From the NCBI RefSeq assembly GCF_014836845.1, contig NZ_JACSQA010000023.1:1-55322 (forward strand): a DNA stretch of 55,322 nt. The letters run 5' to 3'. The notes under the pieces are model-generated. The model had not been told where the DNA came from and searched no databases. It saw only the letters and a list, made by a program, of their open reading frames with translations. Made by a program: the position numbers and the translations under genes. Shown in pieces: positions 44,065 through 54,252 of this stretch (positions are counted from its first letter, which is position 1; every line of letters starts with the position of its first letter). The stretch is from Ureibacillus galli. Lineage in GTDB: Bacteria; Bacillota; Bacilli; Bacillales_A; Planococcaceae.

Positions 44065-45164
44065 TAGACATTTTAAAAACGAAATTTTTATTGTTATTCC
44101 GGAAACCAGTAGGGTTTATAATTATTACGATAATTATTTGTACCTTTGCTTATATTTTAGGTCTCGGTCAACAATCGAAAATACCAATTGCTGTTTATTC
44201 AGATTTAAATAAGGAACAAACCGAAACGTTTCTATTGGAGCTAAAAAAAATACCTGAACTAGATTTTTCCCTCTACGATGAACAAGAAGCAATTGATATG
44301 GTAAGGGACGGAAATGCAGACGTAGCAGTTCATTTAATGGAACAAAAATTTGAATTAATCATTTCGCCTAATTATTTAGATTCAGCCTTATTAAAAAATC
44401 AATTAAATACGATTTATGGGGAGTTAACTCAACAACAGGCGATAGTGGATGCATATGATGAAAATCCAACTATTAACGTCGAGGAAATCATCCAGAACGC
44501 TAATGAGCAACCGAGTTTTCAAATTCAATATTTAAACTTTTCCAATGATGAGGATTTTATATGGAATCCAAAACTGCATAGTTTATTCGGATTTACTTTA
44601 TTTATGGTCATTTATACAGTAGCAAATGGTGTATCCCATATCGTGATGGAAAGAAGAAATTTCATTTGGGATCGATTAACGATTTCAGCTATACGAAAGA
44701 CGGAAGTTTATTTGGCGAATGTCCTGTATTGTTTTCTTATAGGGTATTTGCAAGTCGTTTTAATTTTATCGATCTTTTACTTCGGTGGTGTTGATTTTTA
44801 TGGTGGATTTGGTAAAACACTGCTAGTCGTCATTCCTTATTTATTATGTATTGTTGCCTTAACCTTCTTCATCGCATCAGTGGCAGGTACAAGTGGACGA
44901 TTTAATGCATACATTTCGGTTTTAGCCGTTCCATTAGCGATGCTAGGTGGAGCTTATTGGCCATTAGAGATTGTGACGTCGGAGGCAATTTTAGCGTTAT
45001 CTTATGTTTCTCCGATTACTTATGGGCTGGAATTATTAAATGGTGTGACGATTCATAGTAGTTCGATGAATGATTTAGTGCTACCACTCGGTGTCTTATT
45101 ATTCATGACCATCGTATTCATGGGGATTGGAATCAATGTGATGGAGAAAAAAGAACAATTGTAA
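44061..45164 (+). CDS. ABC-2 type export permease (LnrN-like)
   Basis: Same architecture as the previous gene: helix (about 18-36), extracytoplasmic domain (about 40-175), five C-terminal helices. ATG 44061 overlaps the previous stop by four bases; the frame reaches back to 43884 but that part is inside the upstream permease gene. The two permeases likely form a heterodimer. Confidence 0.88.
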   Translation: MIDILKTKFLLLFRKPVGFIIITIIICTFAYILGLGQQSKIPIAVYSDLNKEQTETFLLELKKIPELDFSLYDEQEAIDMVRDGNADVAVHLMEQKFELIISPNYLDSALLKNQLNTIYGELTQQQAIVDAYDENPTINVEEIIQNANEQPSFQIQYLNFSNDEDFIWNPKLHSLFGFTLFMVIYTVANGVSHIVMERRNFIWDRLTISAIRKTEVYLANVLYCFLIGYLQVVLILSIFYFGGVDFYGGFGKTLLVVIPYLLCIVALTFFIASVAGTSGRFNAYISVLAVPLAMLGGAYWPLEIVTSEAILALSYVSPITYGLELLNGVTIHSSSMNDLVLPLGVLLFMTIVFMGIGINVMEKKEQL

Positions 45165-45172
45165 TCGGAAAG

Positions 45173-45206
45173 GATGGGAATATGATGATATTCTCATCTT
45201 TTTTTA
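45173..45206 (+). terminator. Intrinsic terminator of the ABC exporter genes
   Basis: GATGGGAATAT/ATATTCTCATC stem with one wobble around a GATG loop, then eight Ts. Confidence 0.88.
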
Positions 45207-45462
45207 TGAATTGAAAAGTATGACAATGAGGAACAATAAATGAAATGAAATATATAGTTCGGATTCGAAATTGACCATCTCTCTTTTTTGAGCACCCTTT
45301 AATTCACTCCTAACAAAAAACATTTTAAATGGAACCATTTTCAATTTTTTCCGTCACAAAACATGGAGAATCTTCATTTCATAGCTTTTTTATAAAAGAT
45401 TCAAATGCTATACTAGAGAGTATGGATTAATTATTAATTAGTATTAAGAGAGGGGGATTGTA

Positions 45463-47676
45463 TTGCGAAGAAAACTGAAAACGCAACGGGGATCTAGTGT
45501 GAAGGCAAAACATCGTGCTAGTTTGTCCTTTCGTATGAATGTCCTTTTCTTTTCTATTTTCATATTATTTTCCGCGTTAATATTCCGACTTGGCTATTTA
45601 CAAATTGTCAAAGGTGAAGATTATGTGACAGCATTAGAAAGAACTGAGGAAGTGGCAGTTAATACAAGTGTACCGCGTGGTAGAATATATGACCGTTATG
45701 GAAGAGTTTTAGTCGATAACGAACCGGAAAATGCCATTACATATACGAAATTGCCATCGACAAAGACGGAAGAGATGTTAGCCATTGCCGAACAACTCGC
45801 GATGTTAATCGAGCAGCCAATAGATCGGGTTACTTTGCGGGATAAGCAAGATTTTTGGATTATGAAAAATAAAGATGCCGCTTATGGGAAAGTAACAAAA
45901 GAAGAACAAGATAAAATTAATGCGAATGAAGATTTGGAAAAATCTGAAAAACAAGCTGAACTGGATCGTTTAGTTCGTGAACGCATTACTGAAGAAGAAT
46001 TGGCACAATTAACCCAATTCGATTTAGAAGTTTTAGCGATTTATCGTGAAATGGCTTCAGGTTATAGTTTATCTCCACAAATTATTAAAAGTGAAAATGT
46101 ATCGGATGAAGAATTTGCCCGCGTATCAGAGCGCTTATCTGATTTACCAGGTGTCAATACGACAACGGATTGGAAACGTGTGAAATTATCATCCCTTGCG
46201 ATTTTAGGGAGAACGACGGTTCCAAGTAAAGGGATTCCAAAATCGAAGCTGGATTATTATTTAGCAAGAGACTATTCTCGAAACGACCGTGTAGGGGAAA
46301 GTTATTTCGAATCCTATTATGAAGAATTACTTCAAGGTCAAAAGTCAGTAGTGAAAAATATTACGAATAAACAAGGGGAAGTTATCGATACGGTGACGAC
46401 GTACGAAGGGGAACCGGGGAACGATCTTGTCACAACGATTGATATTGAACTACAAGCAGAAGCGGAACGCATTGTGGAAGAAAAACTGCTTGAATTAAAA
46501 GCCAAAAGTCATTCAGAGCTTTTAGACCGTGCATTTTTCGTCATGATGAATCCGAATACGGGCGAATTATTATCGGTTGTCGGGAAGAAAATCGAAAAGG
46601 ATAGCAAAACCGGAAAAAATTATATCGTTGATTACTCCTACGGTACTTTTACAACGGCTTATGAGGTCGGCTCTACAGTCAAAGCCGCAACCCTTTTAAT
46701 GGGTTATTCGGAAGGAGTTATAGAACCTGATACTTATTTAATTGACCAACCGATTAAAATTGCAGGTACTGAGCCGAAAAGTTCGATTTTCAACAGAAAT
46801 GGGAAGATCCGTCTGAATGATATTACAGCATTAGAACGTTCTTCCAACTCCTACATGTTCCAAGTGGCGATGATGATTGCTGGTACAAGATATCGTTACA
46901 ACATGGGCTTTAGAATTCAAGATGATACACTGCAAACAATGCGTAACGGCTATGCCCAATTTGGTTTAGGGGTCAACACGGGTATTGACTTACCGAACGA
47001 ATTTGCAGGTTTCCAAGGTGAACTGGATGACAATGGTAAAATTTTGAACTTGGCGATTGGACAATTTGATACGTATACGCCAATGCAAATGGTGCAATAT
47101 ATTTCAACTGTTGCAAACGGTGGATACCGTATTCAACCGCGGATGTTAAAAGAGGTGCGACAACCTTCAGCAGATGGGGAAGTGTTAGGACCTGTTGTTG
47201 AGGAAGTATCACCGAAAATTTTAAATCGGATTTCTAATACACCAGAAGAAATCAATCATGTGAAAGAAGGTCTCCGCAAAGTTTATGTAGGGAAAAATGG
47301 TTCTGCCCGATCTTATTTCTCTGACACACCGTATACAGCAGCAGGGAAAACAGGGACAGCTGAGGTAGTTTATTTTGGACCTTTACGTGAAAAGTACGGT
47401 ACAGATGCAATTACTCTTGCCCATGTTGGCTTTGCACCATATGAAAATCCGGAAGTAGCTTATGCAGTATTAATTCCTTGGGCAACGACGAACTATAATA
47501 TTTCATTGCCAACGGGTAGCCAAATTGCTAGAGAAATTTTAGACGTTTATTTTGAACTGAAAGATAAATATGCAGAAGAAGGGTTATCTTCAAGTTCAGT
47601 GAAACAAGAAATTTTACCGGCAACAACTGGTGAAAAAATTGATGAAGATACAAAAGAGCAAACTGTAAACGAATAA
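45463..47676 (+). CDS. pbpA: Class B penicillin-binding protein PbpA (PBP2a type, cell elongation)
   Basis: Single N-terminal helix (about 24-46), dimerisation domain beginning PRGRIYDRYGR, a Glu/Lys-rich insertion (about 140-180), and transpeptidase domain with S404-T-V-K407, SSN (460-462) and K629-T-G631. This is a bifunctional-free, monofunctional transpeptidase that cross-links lateral-wall peptidoglycan. Start is TTG with AGAGGGGGAT upstream. Position before pst matches pbpA (yqgF) in B. subtilis. TATACT about 55 bases upstream is a possible -10. The 256 bases before it show no gene. Confidence 0.93.
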   Translation: MRRKLKTQRGSSVKAKHRASLSFRMNVLFFSIFILFSALIFRLGYLQIVKGEDYVTALERTEEVAVNTSVPRGRIYDRYGRVLVDNEPENAITYTKLPSTKTEEMLAIAEQLAMLIEQPIDRVTLRDKQDFWIMKNKDAAYGKVTKEEQDKINANEDLEKSEKQAELDRLVRERITEEELAQLTQFDLEVLAIYREMASGYSLSPQIIKSENVSDEEFARVSERLSDLPGVNTTTDWKRVKLSSLAILGRTTVPSKGIPKSKLDYYLARDYSRNDRVGESYFESYYEELLQGQKSVVKNITNKQGEVIDTVTTYEGEPGNDLVTTIDIELQAEAERIVEEKLLELKAKSHSELLDRAFFVMMNPNTGELLSVVGKKIEKDSKTGKNYIVDYSYGTFTTAYEVGSTVKAATLLMGYSEGVIEPDTYLIDQPIKIAGTEPKSSIFNRNGKIRLNDITALERSSNSYMFQVAMMIAGTRYRYNMGFRIQDDTLQTMRNGYAQFGLGVNTGIDLPNEFAGFQGELDDNGKILNLAIGQFDTYTPMQMVQYISTVANGGYRIQPRMLKEVRQPSADGEVLGPVVEEVSPKILNRISNTPEEINHVKEGLRKVYVGKNGSARSYFSDTPYTAAGKTGTAEVVYFGPLREKYGTDAITLAHVGFAPYENPEVAYAVLIPWATTNYNISLPTGSQIAREILDVYFELKDKYAEEGLSSSSVKQEILPATTGEKIDEDTKEQTVNE

Positions 47677-47682
47677 TCGAAC

Positions 47683-47717
47683 AACCTCGTAGAATACATA
47701 TTCTACGGGGTTTTTTA
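47683..47717 (+). terminator. Intrinsic terminator of pbpA
   Basis: AACCTCGTAGAAT pairs with ATTCTACGGGGTT (one wobble) around ACAT, then six Ts. Confidence 0.92.
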
Positions 47718-47783
47718 TTTTAATCATAAAAAAATAGAATCGTTTTTATTAAAGCGGTTTTAAGGAATAGAAAAAAGAAGTGA

Positions 47784-47822
47784 CATTTACAATTTAACAT
47801 AACGATTTACAATCTCTTTACA
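47784..47822 (+). promoter_or_regulatory. Pho box array (PhoP binding) upstream of pstS
   Basis: Four TT(T/A)ACA-type repeats occur at 47786, 47794, 47806 and 47817, close to the 11-bp spacing of Bacillus PhoP boxes. A TATAGT/TATTAT -10 element follows at 47851-47859. Phosphate starvation should induce the pst operon strongly. Confidence 0.85.
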
Positions 47823-47907
47823 ATTCATTTATATGACATCAACAAACTAGTATTATAGTTTTACTTGTAAGACAAACTTACTATGAAATTGATGGAGGAA
47901 ATAAGAG

Positions 47908-48873
47908 ATGAAAAAGTGGAAGTACTTAACGATGACAGCCGCACTTGGCTCAGCATTACTTTTAGGAGCTTGTGGTTCGGAAACAGATGAAGATGCAACA
48001 AATGCAAACGACGCAACTGAAACGGCAGAATCAGGTGATGCTCAATTAACAGGTACTGTTTCAGGTGATGGATCATCAACAGTTTCACCAATTACGGAAG
48101 CCCTTGTGGAAGAGTACGCTGGAGTTCAACCAGATGTACAAGTATCTGTAGGTGTATCTGGTACTGGCGGTGGCTTTGAGAAATTTATCGCTGGAGAAAC
48201 TGACTTCTCTAACGCATCACGTCCTATTAAAGATGAAGAAAAAGCTGAATTAGAAAAAGCTGGAATTGACTATACAGAATTTCAAGTTGCTTTTGACGGT
48301 TTAACAGTTGTCGTTAACCCAGAAAACGATTGGGCTGCTGAATTAACAGTAGATCAGTTAAAGAAACTTTGGATTGAAGATGGTACAACAAAAAAATGGT
48401 CTGACATTGATCCATCTTGGCCAGATGAAGAAATCGTATTCTACTCACCTGGTACGGACTCAGGTACGTACGATTACTTCGATGAAGTGATTTTAGATGG
48501 TGCTGACTTAGAAAATGCAGCGACATTATCAGAAGATGATAACGTATTAGTTCAAGGTGTTGCTTCTGACAAAAATGCAATCGGATTCTTCGGTTATGCT
48601 TACTACTTAGAAAACAAAGATAAATTAACTGCAGTAACAGTTGACGGTGTTGCACCAACTAATGAAACAATCGAATCTGGGGAATATACTCCACTTTCAC
48701 GTCCATTATTCGTCTATGCAAAAAATAGTGCATTAAAAGAAAACGAAGCTTTCTATGATTTCATGAAATATACTTTAGAAAATGCTGGTGAAATGGCTGA
48801 AGCAGTAGGCTATGTAAAATTACCAGATGAAAAGTATGACGAAGGTTTAAAGGCTTTAGAAGGTTTAAAATAA
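47908..48873 (+). CDS. pstS: Phosphate-binding lipoprotein PstS
   Basis: Lipobox LLGAC (Cys22), acidic linker, then the phosphate-binding fold with GDGSSTV near 50-56, [10 protein letters not shown] and [11 protein letters not shown], which supply the Ser/Thr/Gly phosphate contacts. Length 321. GGAGG precedes the ATG. First gene of pstSCAB-phoU, followed by a partial terminator that would make PstS more abundant than the membrane subunits. Confidence 0.95.
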   Translation: MKKWKYLTMTAALGSALLLGACGSETDEDATNANDATETAESGDAQLTGTVSGDGSSTVSPITEALVEEYAGVQPDVQVSVGVSGTGGGFEKFIAGETDFSNASRPIKDEEKAELEKAGIDYTEFQVAFDGLTVVVNPENDWAAELTVDQLKKLWIEDGTTKKWSDIDPSWPDEEIVFYSPGTDSGTYDYFDEVILDGADLENAATLSEDDNVLVQGVASDKNAIGFFGYAYYLENKDKLTAVTVDGVAPTNETIESGEYTPLSRPLFVYAKNSALKENEAFYDFMKYTLENAGEMAEAVGYVKLPDEKYDEGLKALEGLK

Positions 48874-48889
48874 TAAAAAATGAATGAAA

Positions 48890-48940
48890 AAAGTGTGGGG
48901 GCCATACCACTAGTAAGCATGGCATCTCACACTTTTCTCT
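48890..48940 (+). terminator. Hairpin between pstS and pstC
   Basis: AAGTGTG/CACACTT outer stem and GCCAT/ATGGC inner stem followed by TTTCTCTTT. It probably lowers, but need not stop, transcription into pstC. Confidence 0.7.
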
Positions 48941-49080
48941 TTCCATGTTTAGATTATGAGGTAAACCCTTCGATGTAGCTTCGGTTTGTCTATTTAAAAA
49001 TGAACTTTCAGATTGAATTATAGAACTTTAAAAGTACCGCCAAAAAATCTTTTTTACGTATATTGAAGGGAGTTTGCATT

Positions 49081-50028
49081 ATGGCTTCTCAAGGATTAGA
49101 GAAAAAGCATTCAATACAAGATATGATTGCCCAATCTCGAAACAAAAAAGGGAAAAAGTTTATCGAAAAATGTATGCCGATTATATTAGTCATTACTGCA
49201 TTAATTTCAGTTTTAACGACCATTGGAATCGTCATGACACTTATTTTTGAAACGTTTGAATTTTTTCAGAGAGTATCAATTACCGACTACTTATTCGGTA
49301 CTGAATGGCTGCCGTTCTCAGGTAGTGAACCATTATATGGGGTATTACCTTTAATATTAGGAACATTAAAAGTTTCGGTGATCGCAGCATGTGTCGCTGT
49401 TCCATTAGGTATTGCAGTTGCCATTTATTTAAGTGAATATGCATCGGATAAGACCCGTCGAATTATTAAACCAATTTTAGAAGTTTTAGCTGGTGTTCCT
49501 ACAATTGTCTATGGATTTTTCGCATTAACGTTTGTAACACCAATACTTCAAGAATTGATACCGTCGCTGAAAATATTCAATGCCCTTAGCCCGGGGATTG
49601 TGGTAGGTATTATGATCTTACCGATGATTGCCTCTTTATCTGAAGATGCGATGAGTTCGGTACCTAATTCAATTCGAGAAGGAGCACTAGCATTAGGTGC
49701 TACGAAACTAGAAGTATCATTAAAAGTTGTATTACCTGCTGCTTTATCAGGTATTATTGCATCGGTTGTATTAGCTGTATCCCGTGCAATTGGTGAAACT
49801 ATGATCGTTTCCCTTGCTGGTGGAGCCACACCGACATTTGATATGAATGTAACAGGTTCGATTCAAACGATGACAGCTTACATCGTTCAAGTATCATCGG
49901 GGGATGCTGGTTACGGTACAACAATTTATTACTCAATTTACGCTGTTGGATTTACGTTATTCGTCTTTACACTACTGATGAATTTACTCGCGCAATTTAT
50001 TTCAAAACGCTTCAGGGAGGAGTATTAA
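49081..50028 (+). CDS. pstC: Phosphate ABC permease PstC
   Basis: About six helices with the MetI-type ATPase-contact loop (EGALALGATKLE). GVPTIVYGFFAL is typical of PstC. The ATG at 49081 lies nine bases after AAGGGAG; an in-frame TTG at 49063 overlaps that site. One-base gap to pstA. Confidence 0.94.
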   Translation: MASQGLEKKHSIQDMIAQSRNKKGKKFIEKCMPIILVITALISVLTTIGIVMTLIFETFEFFQRVSITDYLFGTEWLPFSGSEPLYGVLPLILGTLKVSVIAACVAVPLGIAVAIYLSEYASDKTRRIIKPILEVLAGVPTIVYGFFALTFVTPILQELIPSLKIFNALSPGIVVGIMILPMIASLSEDAMSSVPNSIREGALALGATKLEVSLKVVLPAALSGIIASVVLAVSRAIGETMIVSLAGGATPTFDMNVTGSIQTMTAYIVQVSSGDAGYGTTIYYSIYAVGFTLFVFTLLMNLLAQFISKRFREEY

Positions 50029-50029
50029 T

Positions 50030-50908
50030 ATGAAATACATCGATAATACTGACGTAATGAAGCGGATGAAATCACGTTTGAAAATGAATAAAGTTTGGAA
50101 GTCCATCTTCCTCATTGCAACTGGGTTGGCATTGCTTACATTAGTCATTCTACTTGCACGTATTATTACGCAAGGTGCTGGCTATTTAAACTGGGATTTC
50201 TTTAATAACTTCGGTTCCCGTTTCCCAGAAAAGGCGGGGATTAAAGCCGCATTAATTGGTTCTGTTTATTTAATGCTTGTTATTGCACCTGTGTCCATCA
50301 TTTTAGGTGTAGGAACAGCGATTTACTTGGAAGAATATGCAAAGAAAAATAAATTTACAAGTTTTATTCAAATGAATATTTCGAACTTAGCTGGTGTACC
50401 GTCGATCGTATTCGGTTTACTTGGTTTAACAATCTTCGTTCGAATGTTTCTATTAGGAAAAAGTATTTTAGCTGCAGGTTTTACAATGAGCTTATTAATT
50501 TTACCTGTCATCATTGTAGCTGCTCAAGAAGCGATTCGTGCGGTACCGAAAGAACAAAGAGAAGCTTCTTATGGTATGGGTGCAACAAAATGGCAAACAA
50601 TTACCCGTGTCGTATTGCCAGCAGCAGTTCCAGGGATATTAACAGGAAGCATTTTAGCCTTATCGCGAGCTGTTGGAGAAACGGCACCCCTTGTTGTTCT
50701 AGGGATTCCGGTTATTCTACAATTCTTACCTGATGGTTTGTTAAGTCAATTTACAACATTACCGTTGCAAATTTATGATTGGGCAAAACGTCCGCAAGAA
50801 GAATTTCAGTTTGTTGCGGCCGCAGGGATTATTGTGTTAATGATATTCCTAATTTTAATGAATTCGATAGCGATTATGATTCGAAATAAATTCCAAAAAC
50901 GTTATTAA
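50030..50908 (+). CDS. pstA: Phosphate ABC permease PstA
   Basis: About six helices, contact loop EASYGMGATKWQT and GVPSIVFGLLGL, typical of PstA. Ribosome site AGGGAGGAG lies in the pstC end. Confidence 0.94.
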   Translation: MKYIDNTDVMKRMKSRLKMNKVWKSIFLIATGLALLTLVILLARIITQGAGYLNWDFFNNFGSRFPEKAGIKAALIGSVYLMLVIAPVSIILGVGTAIYLEEYAKKNKFTSFIQMNISNLAGVPSIVFGLLGLTIFVRMFLLGKSILAAGFTMSLLILPVIIVAAQEAIRAVPKEQREASYGMGATKWQTITRVVLPAAVPGILTGSILALSRAVGETAPLVVLGIPVILQFLPDGLLSQFTTLPLQIYDWAKRPQEEFQFVAAAGIIVLMIFLILMNSIAIMIRNKFQKRY

Positions 50909-50920
50909 GGATGTGTAAAC

Positions 50921-51766
50921 TTGGTAGAGCTTATGATTAAAAACGAAAAAGCGAAAGCTACTATTAAAACTCCGTCGCCGATGACTAGTGAACATATTCA
51001 AACAGTAGAAAAAAATACTGTTGTTCAAACGAAAGGGTTCAACCTTTGGTATGGGGATCACCATGCATTAAAGGATATTAATTTAGATATTAAAGAAAAC
51101 GAAGTAACTGCCATCATTGGACCATCTGGTTGTGGGAAGTCGACTTATATTAAAGCATTAAACCGAATGGTAGAGCTTGTTCCAATCGTTAAAACAAACG
51201 GTGAAATTAATTATCGTGGTCGTAATATTTTAGATCCTTCCTATGAAGTGGAAGAACTACGTACGAAGGTAGGAATGGTTTTCCAAAAACCAAATCCATT
51301 CCCGAAATCGATTTATGATAATATCGCTTATGGTCCACGTATTCACGGTATTAAAAATAAAAAGATTCTTGATGAAATTGTTGAGAAATCTTTACGTGGT
51401 GCTGCAATTTGGGATGAAGTAAAAGATCGTTTAAACCAAAATGCATACGGGCTATCCGGTGGTCAGCAACAACGTATTTGTATTGCACGCTGTTTAGCAA
51501 TTGAACCAGATGTCATTTTAATGGATGAACCAACATCTGCTCTTGACCCAATTTCAACTTTAAAAGTAGAAGAACTTGTCCAAGAATTAAAAGATAACTA
51601 CTCAATTATTATCGTTACGCATAACATGCAACAAGCAGCTCGTATTTCTGATAAAACGGCTTTCTTTTTAAACGGAGAAGTTGTCGAGTTTGATCAAACA
51701 GATAAAATCTTTTCTACTCCTCGTGATAAACGTACAGAAGATTATATTTCAGGTCGTTTCGGATAA
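50921..51766 (+). CDS. pstB: Phosphate ABC transporter ATP-binding protein PstB
   Basis: Walker [10 protein letters not shown] (67-75), LSGGQQQR and [11 protein letters not shown] are all present, with the PstB-specific [10 protein letters not shown] segment. A 35-residue N-terminal extension precedes the ATPase core. TTG 50921 is preceded by AAGGATG; an ATG four codons on is an alternative. Only one pstB copy, unlike B. subtilis with two. Confidence 0.94.
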   Translation: MVELMIKNEKAKATIKTPSPMTSEHIQTVEKNTVVQTKGFNLWYGDHHALKDINLDIKENEVTAIIGPSGCGKSTYIKALNRMVELVPIVKTNGEINYRGRNILDPSYEVEELRTKVGMVFQKPNPFPKSIYDNIAYGPRIHGIKNKKILDEIVEKSLRGAAIWDEVKDRLNQNAYGLSGGQQQRICIARCLAIEPDVILMDEPTSALDPISTLKVEELVQELKDNYSIIIVTHNMQQAARISDKTAFFLNGEVVEFDQTDKIFSTPRDKRTEDYISGRFG

Positions 51767-51783
51767 GAAGGGATTGATAGAGG

Positions 51784-52443
51784 ATGTCAGCTAGAGAACG
51801 CTTTGATCATGAAATTCAAGCGATACAAAATGATTTTATTGAGCTATGTAACCGCAGTATCGAAACGTTAGAAAATTCTTTTGAAGCGTTATTCCAAAAA
51901 AATCTTGAGCAAGCACAACAAGTGATTATTCAAGATGTTGAAATTAATCGTATGGAAGAAGCGATTAATGATCGAGTGATTAAATTAATGACTCGACAAC
52001 AGCCGGTTGCGACAGACTTGCGACGTTTAATCGTATTGTTAAAAGCAGCTTCCGATATGGAACGTGTTGGAGATCATGCGGTAAACATCGCGAAAGAAGC
52101 AATCCGCATAGGAAACGAACGATTTATTACCTCGGTCGAATTGCTTGAAGACATGTGTTATAAATCTACGGAAATGCTTCGACAAGTCGTGGAAGCTTTC
52201 GTGGAAGAAAACATGTCAAAAGCAAAAGAAATAGCTGAGTACGACGATGAAATTGATGAGATGTATGGAGATATGATCAAACATTTGATGCAGTTAAGCT
52301 CCGTTGTCCCAGAAAATATTTCTCAAATTACGTATTTATCGTTTATTTGCCGCTTTGTCGAACGATGCGCAGACCATGCAACGAATATTGCGGAATACTT
52401 GCTTTATTTGAAAAAAGGTCAACGCTTTGATTTAAACCATTAA
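51784..52443 (+). CDS. phoU: Phosphate signalling regulator PhoU
   Basis: Two three-helix PhoU repeats with the metal-binding motifs RVGDHAVNIAK and RCADHATNIAEY. Length 219. AGAGG before the ATG, 17 bases after pstB. It tempers Pst uptake and PhoR signalling in other bacteria; B. subtilis lacks it at this locus. Confidence 0.93.
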   Translation: MSARERFDHEIQAIQNDFIELCNRSIETLENSFEALFQKNLEQAQQVIIQDVEINRMEEAINDRVIKLMTRQQPVATDLRRLIVLLKAASDMERVGDHAVNIAKEAIRIGNERFITSVELLEDMCYKSTEMLRQVVEAFVEENMSKAKEIAEYDDEIDEMYGDMIKHLMQLSSVVPENISQITYLSFICRFVERCADHATNIAEYLLYLKKGQRFDLNH

Positions 52444-52447
52444 AATT

Positions 52448-52485
52448 AGTTGGGGCTTCATAATAATGAAGCTCCAACTTTTTTT
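52448..52485 (+). terminator. Intrinsic terminator of pst-phoU
   Basis: A 14-bp stem AGTTGGGGCTTCAT with its near-perfect complement around AATA, then seven Ts. Confidence 0.93.
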
Positions 52486-52492
52486 CTAAAAA

Positions 52493-52520
52493 TTGTTTGA
52501 ATAGATGGAAAATTTATAAT
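52493..52520 (+). promoter_or_regulatory. Promoter of the trpE T-box transcript
   Basis: TTGTTT (52493-52498), 16 bp, consensus TATAAT (52515-52520), directly upstream of the T-box leader. Confidence 0.65.
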
Positions 52521-52539
52521 AAAATAGTTTTAACTAAAT

Positions 52540-52785
52540 AGTGAAGCGATGATGAAAAATAGTAATATTATGGAGTGGCAAAGAGAGCTGGCGGTTGGTG
52601 GAAGCTAGTGCATCACATAATATGAATGGGCTTTCTAGCTTCTAGTACTGAAACGTGTAGTAGGTACTAGCGTGATGTGACGTTAAAAACAGTTAAGTGG
52701 ACTAGTGAATGTTTTGAAACATTGTTAGTCAATGAAGGTGGCACCACGGCTCTTCCGTCCTTTTGTGATGGAAGGGCCTTTTTAT
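52540..52785 (+). ncRNA. T-box leader with Trp (UGG) specifier, including its terminator
   Basis: Stem I closes by GAAGC (52543-52547) with GCTTC (52638-52642). The loop-E motif AGTA (52560-52563) faces GAA (52624-52626), and the next triplet UGG (52627-52629) is the specifier codon, so uncharged tRNA-Trp is the ligand. The antiterminator element AAGGTGGCACCACGG is at 52735-52749, and the competing terminator (GGC-CTTCC/GGAAG-GGCC, then five Ts) ends near 52785. The UGG codon fixes the downstream genes as tryptophan biosynthesis. Confidence 0.95.
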
Positions 52786-52863
52786 ATTGTATAACTGTTT
52801 AAATGACTAGTTATACGTATGTGCATAGATGAGATGAGTATAGAAGAGAAGGAGCGAGTTGAG

Positions 52864-54252
52864 ATGACTGTTGATGTCAAAAAGTTTATGATGCAAGAAT
52901 TACAAGGGGATATGATGACCCCCATTTCGATTTTCGAAAGTTTAACGGGAAATAGGAAAGTGCTATTTGAATCATCCGCTAAACATGAAGAAAGCGGACG
53001 TTATTCCTTTATCGCCGTAAACCCGATTGCCCAATTAAATGGAAATCAAGAAAGTTTTTGTTATGAAATGAAGGGTAGTAACGTGCAAGTAGGAGAAGGC
53101 TCGGTGTTTGAAAAATTAAGAGAAATAATGCCAATCCAAAATCGACAATATCCATTTTCCTTTTTTGGTGGGGCGATTGGATATTTCGGGTATGACACTG
53201 CCTTTTATTACGAAAACATTGGGGAGCCGTTGGAAGATGAATTAAATATGCCCGACGTTCATGTTTATTTTTATGATACGTTTATCGTGTTTGATCATTT
53301 ATTACAAAAAGTGTTTATCGCAGCCATTGATCTGTTTCATACAGGTCGTTCAGAAGTAGAAATGAAAAAGGTGATTCAACAACTTGAGCAAGATATAAAG
53401 CAAAGTATTCCTTTTAATGAAGAAACATCCTACTCGATTCAATTTAAACCGACAATGGAGAAGGAACAATTTGTTCAAATGGTACAAAAAGCGAAGGAAC
53501 ATATTGAACGGGGAGATATTTTCCAAGTTGTATTATCCCAACGGTTTTCTTCCAACTTTAAAGGAAACCCGTTTTCTTTATATCGAAAATTACGTACTTC
53601 CAATCCGTCACCATATATGTTTTATATGGAGTTCGATGACTATATCATTCTTGGTACATCACCGGAAAGCTTAGTAAAGGTCCGTGACGGTAAAGTAACG
53701 ACAAACCCTATTGCGGGAACAAAACCGAGGGGGAAAACAGAGGAAGAAGACCGCCGGATTGAACAACTCCTGTTGACGGATGAGAAAGAAATAGCAGAAC
53801 ATCGAATGCTTGTAGATTTAGGTCGAAATGATATTGGTCGTGTAAGTAAAGTTGGATCTGTTGAAGTAATGAAGTATATGGCAACGGAACGTTATAAACA
53901 TGTCATTCATATCGTTTCGGAAGTAACGGGTGAATTACGTGAAAATCTACATGTGTTAGACGTATTAATTTCCTGTTTACCTGCCGGAACGGTTTCAGGT
54001 GCACCGAAAATTCGTGCGATGCAAATTATTAATGATTTAGAACCGTTTAAGCGTGGTGTTTATGCTGGAGCAATCGGTTATATTTCAGTAAACGGTAATA
54101 TGGATTTAGCATTGGCGATTCGTACAATGGTTGTGAAAGACAATCAAGCAATGGTTCAAGCTGGTGCTGGCATTGTTTATGATTCGATACCCGAATTGGA
54201 ATACGAGGAAACGTTAAATAAAGCGAAGGCACTTTTGGAGGTGTCTAAATGA
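52864..54252 (+). CDS. trpE: Anthranilate synthase component I (TrpE)
   Basis: Converts chorismate plus glutamine-derived ammonia to anthranilate with TrpG. Motifs: the feedback-site segment FESSAKHEESGRYSF near 30-45, FQVVLSQRF, GTSPESLVK, PIAGTKPRGK, LPAGTVSGAPK and GAIGYIS near the end. Trp T-box control argues against PabB. ATG 52864 follows GAAGGAG; the frame extends 15 codons upstream without a ribosome site. ATGA overlap with trpG. Confidence 0.94.
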   Translation: MTVDVKKFMMQELQGDMMTPISIFESLTGNRKVLFESSAKHEESGRYSFIAVNPIAQLNGNQESFCYEMKGSNVQVGEGSVFEKLREIMPIQNRQYPFSFFGGAIGYFGYDTAFYYENIGEPLEDELNMPDVHVYFYDTFIVFDHLLQKVFIAAIDLFHTGRSEVEMKKVIQQLEQDIKQSIPFNEETSYSIQFKPTMEKEQFVQMVQKAKEHIERGDIFQVVLSQRFSSNFKGNPFSLYRKLRTSNPSPYMFYMEFDDYIILGTSPESLVKVRDGKVTTNPIAGTKPRGKTEEEDRRIEQLLLTDEKEIAEHRMLVDLGRNDIGRVSKVGSVEVMKYMATERYKHVIHIVSEVTGELRENLHVLDVLISCLPAGTVSGAPKIRAMQIINDLEPFKRGVYAGAIGYISVNGNMDLALAIRTMVVKDNQAMVQAGAGIVYDSIPELEYEETLNKAKALLEVSK

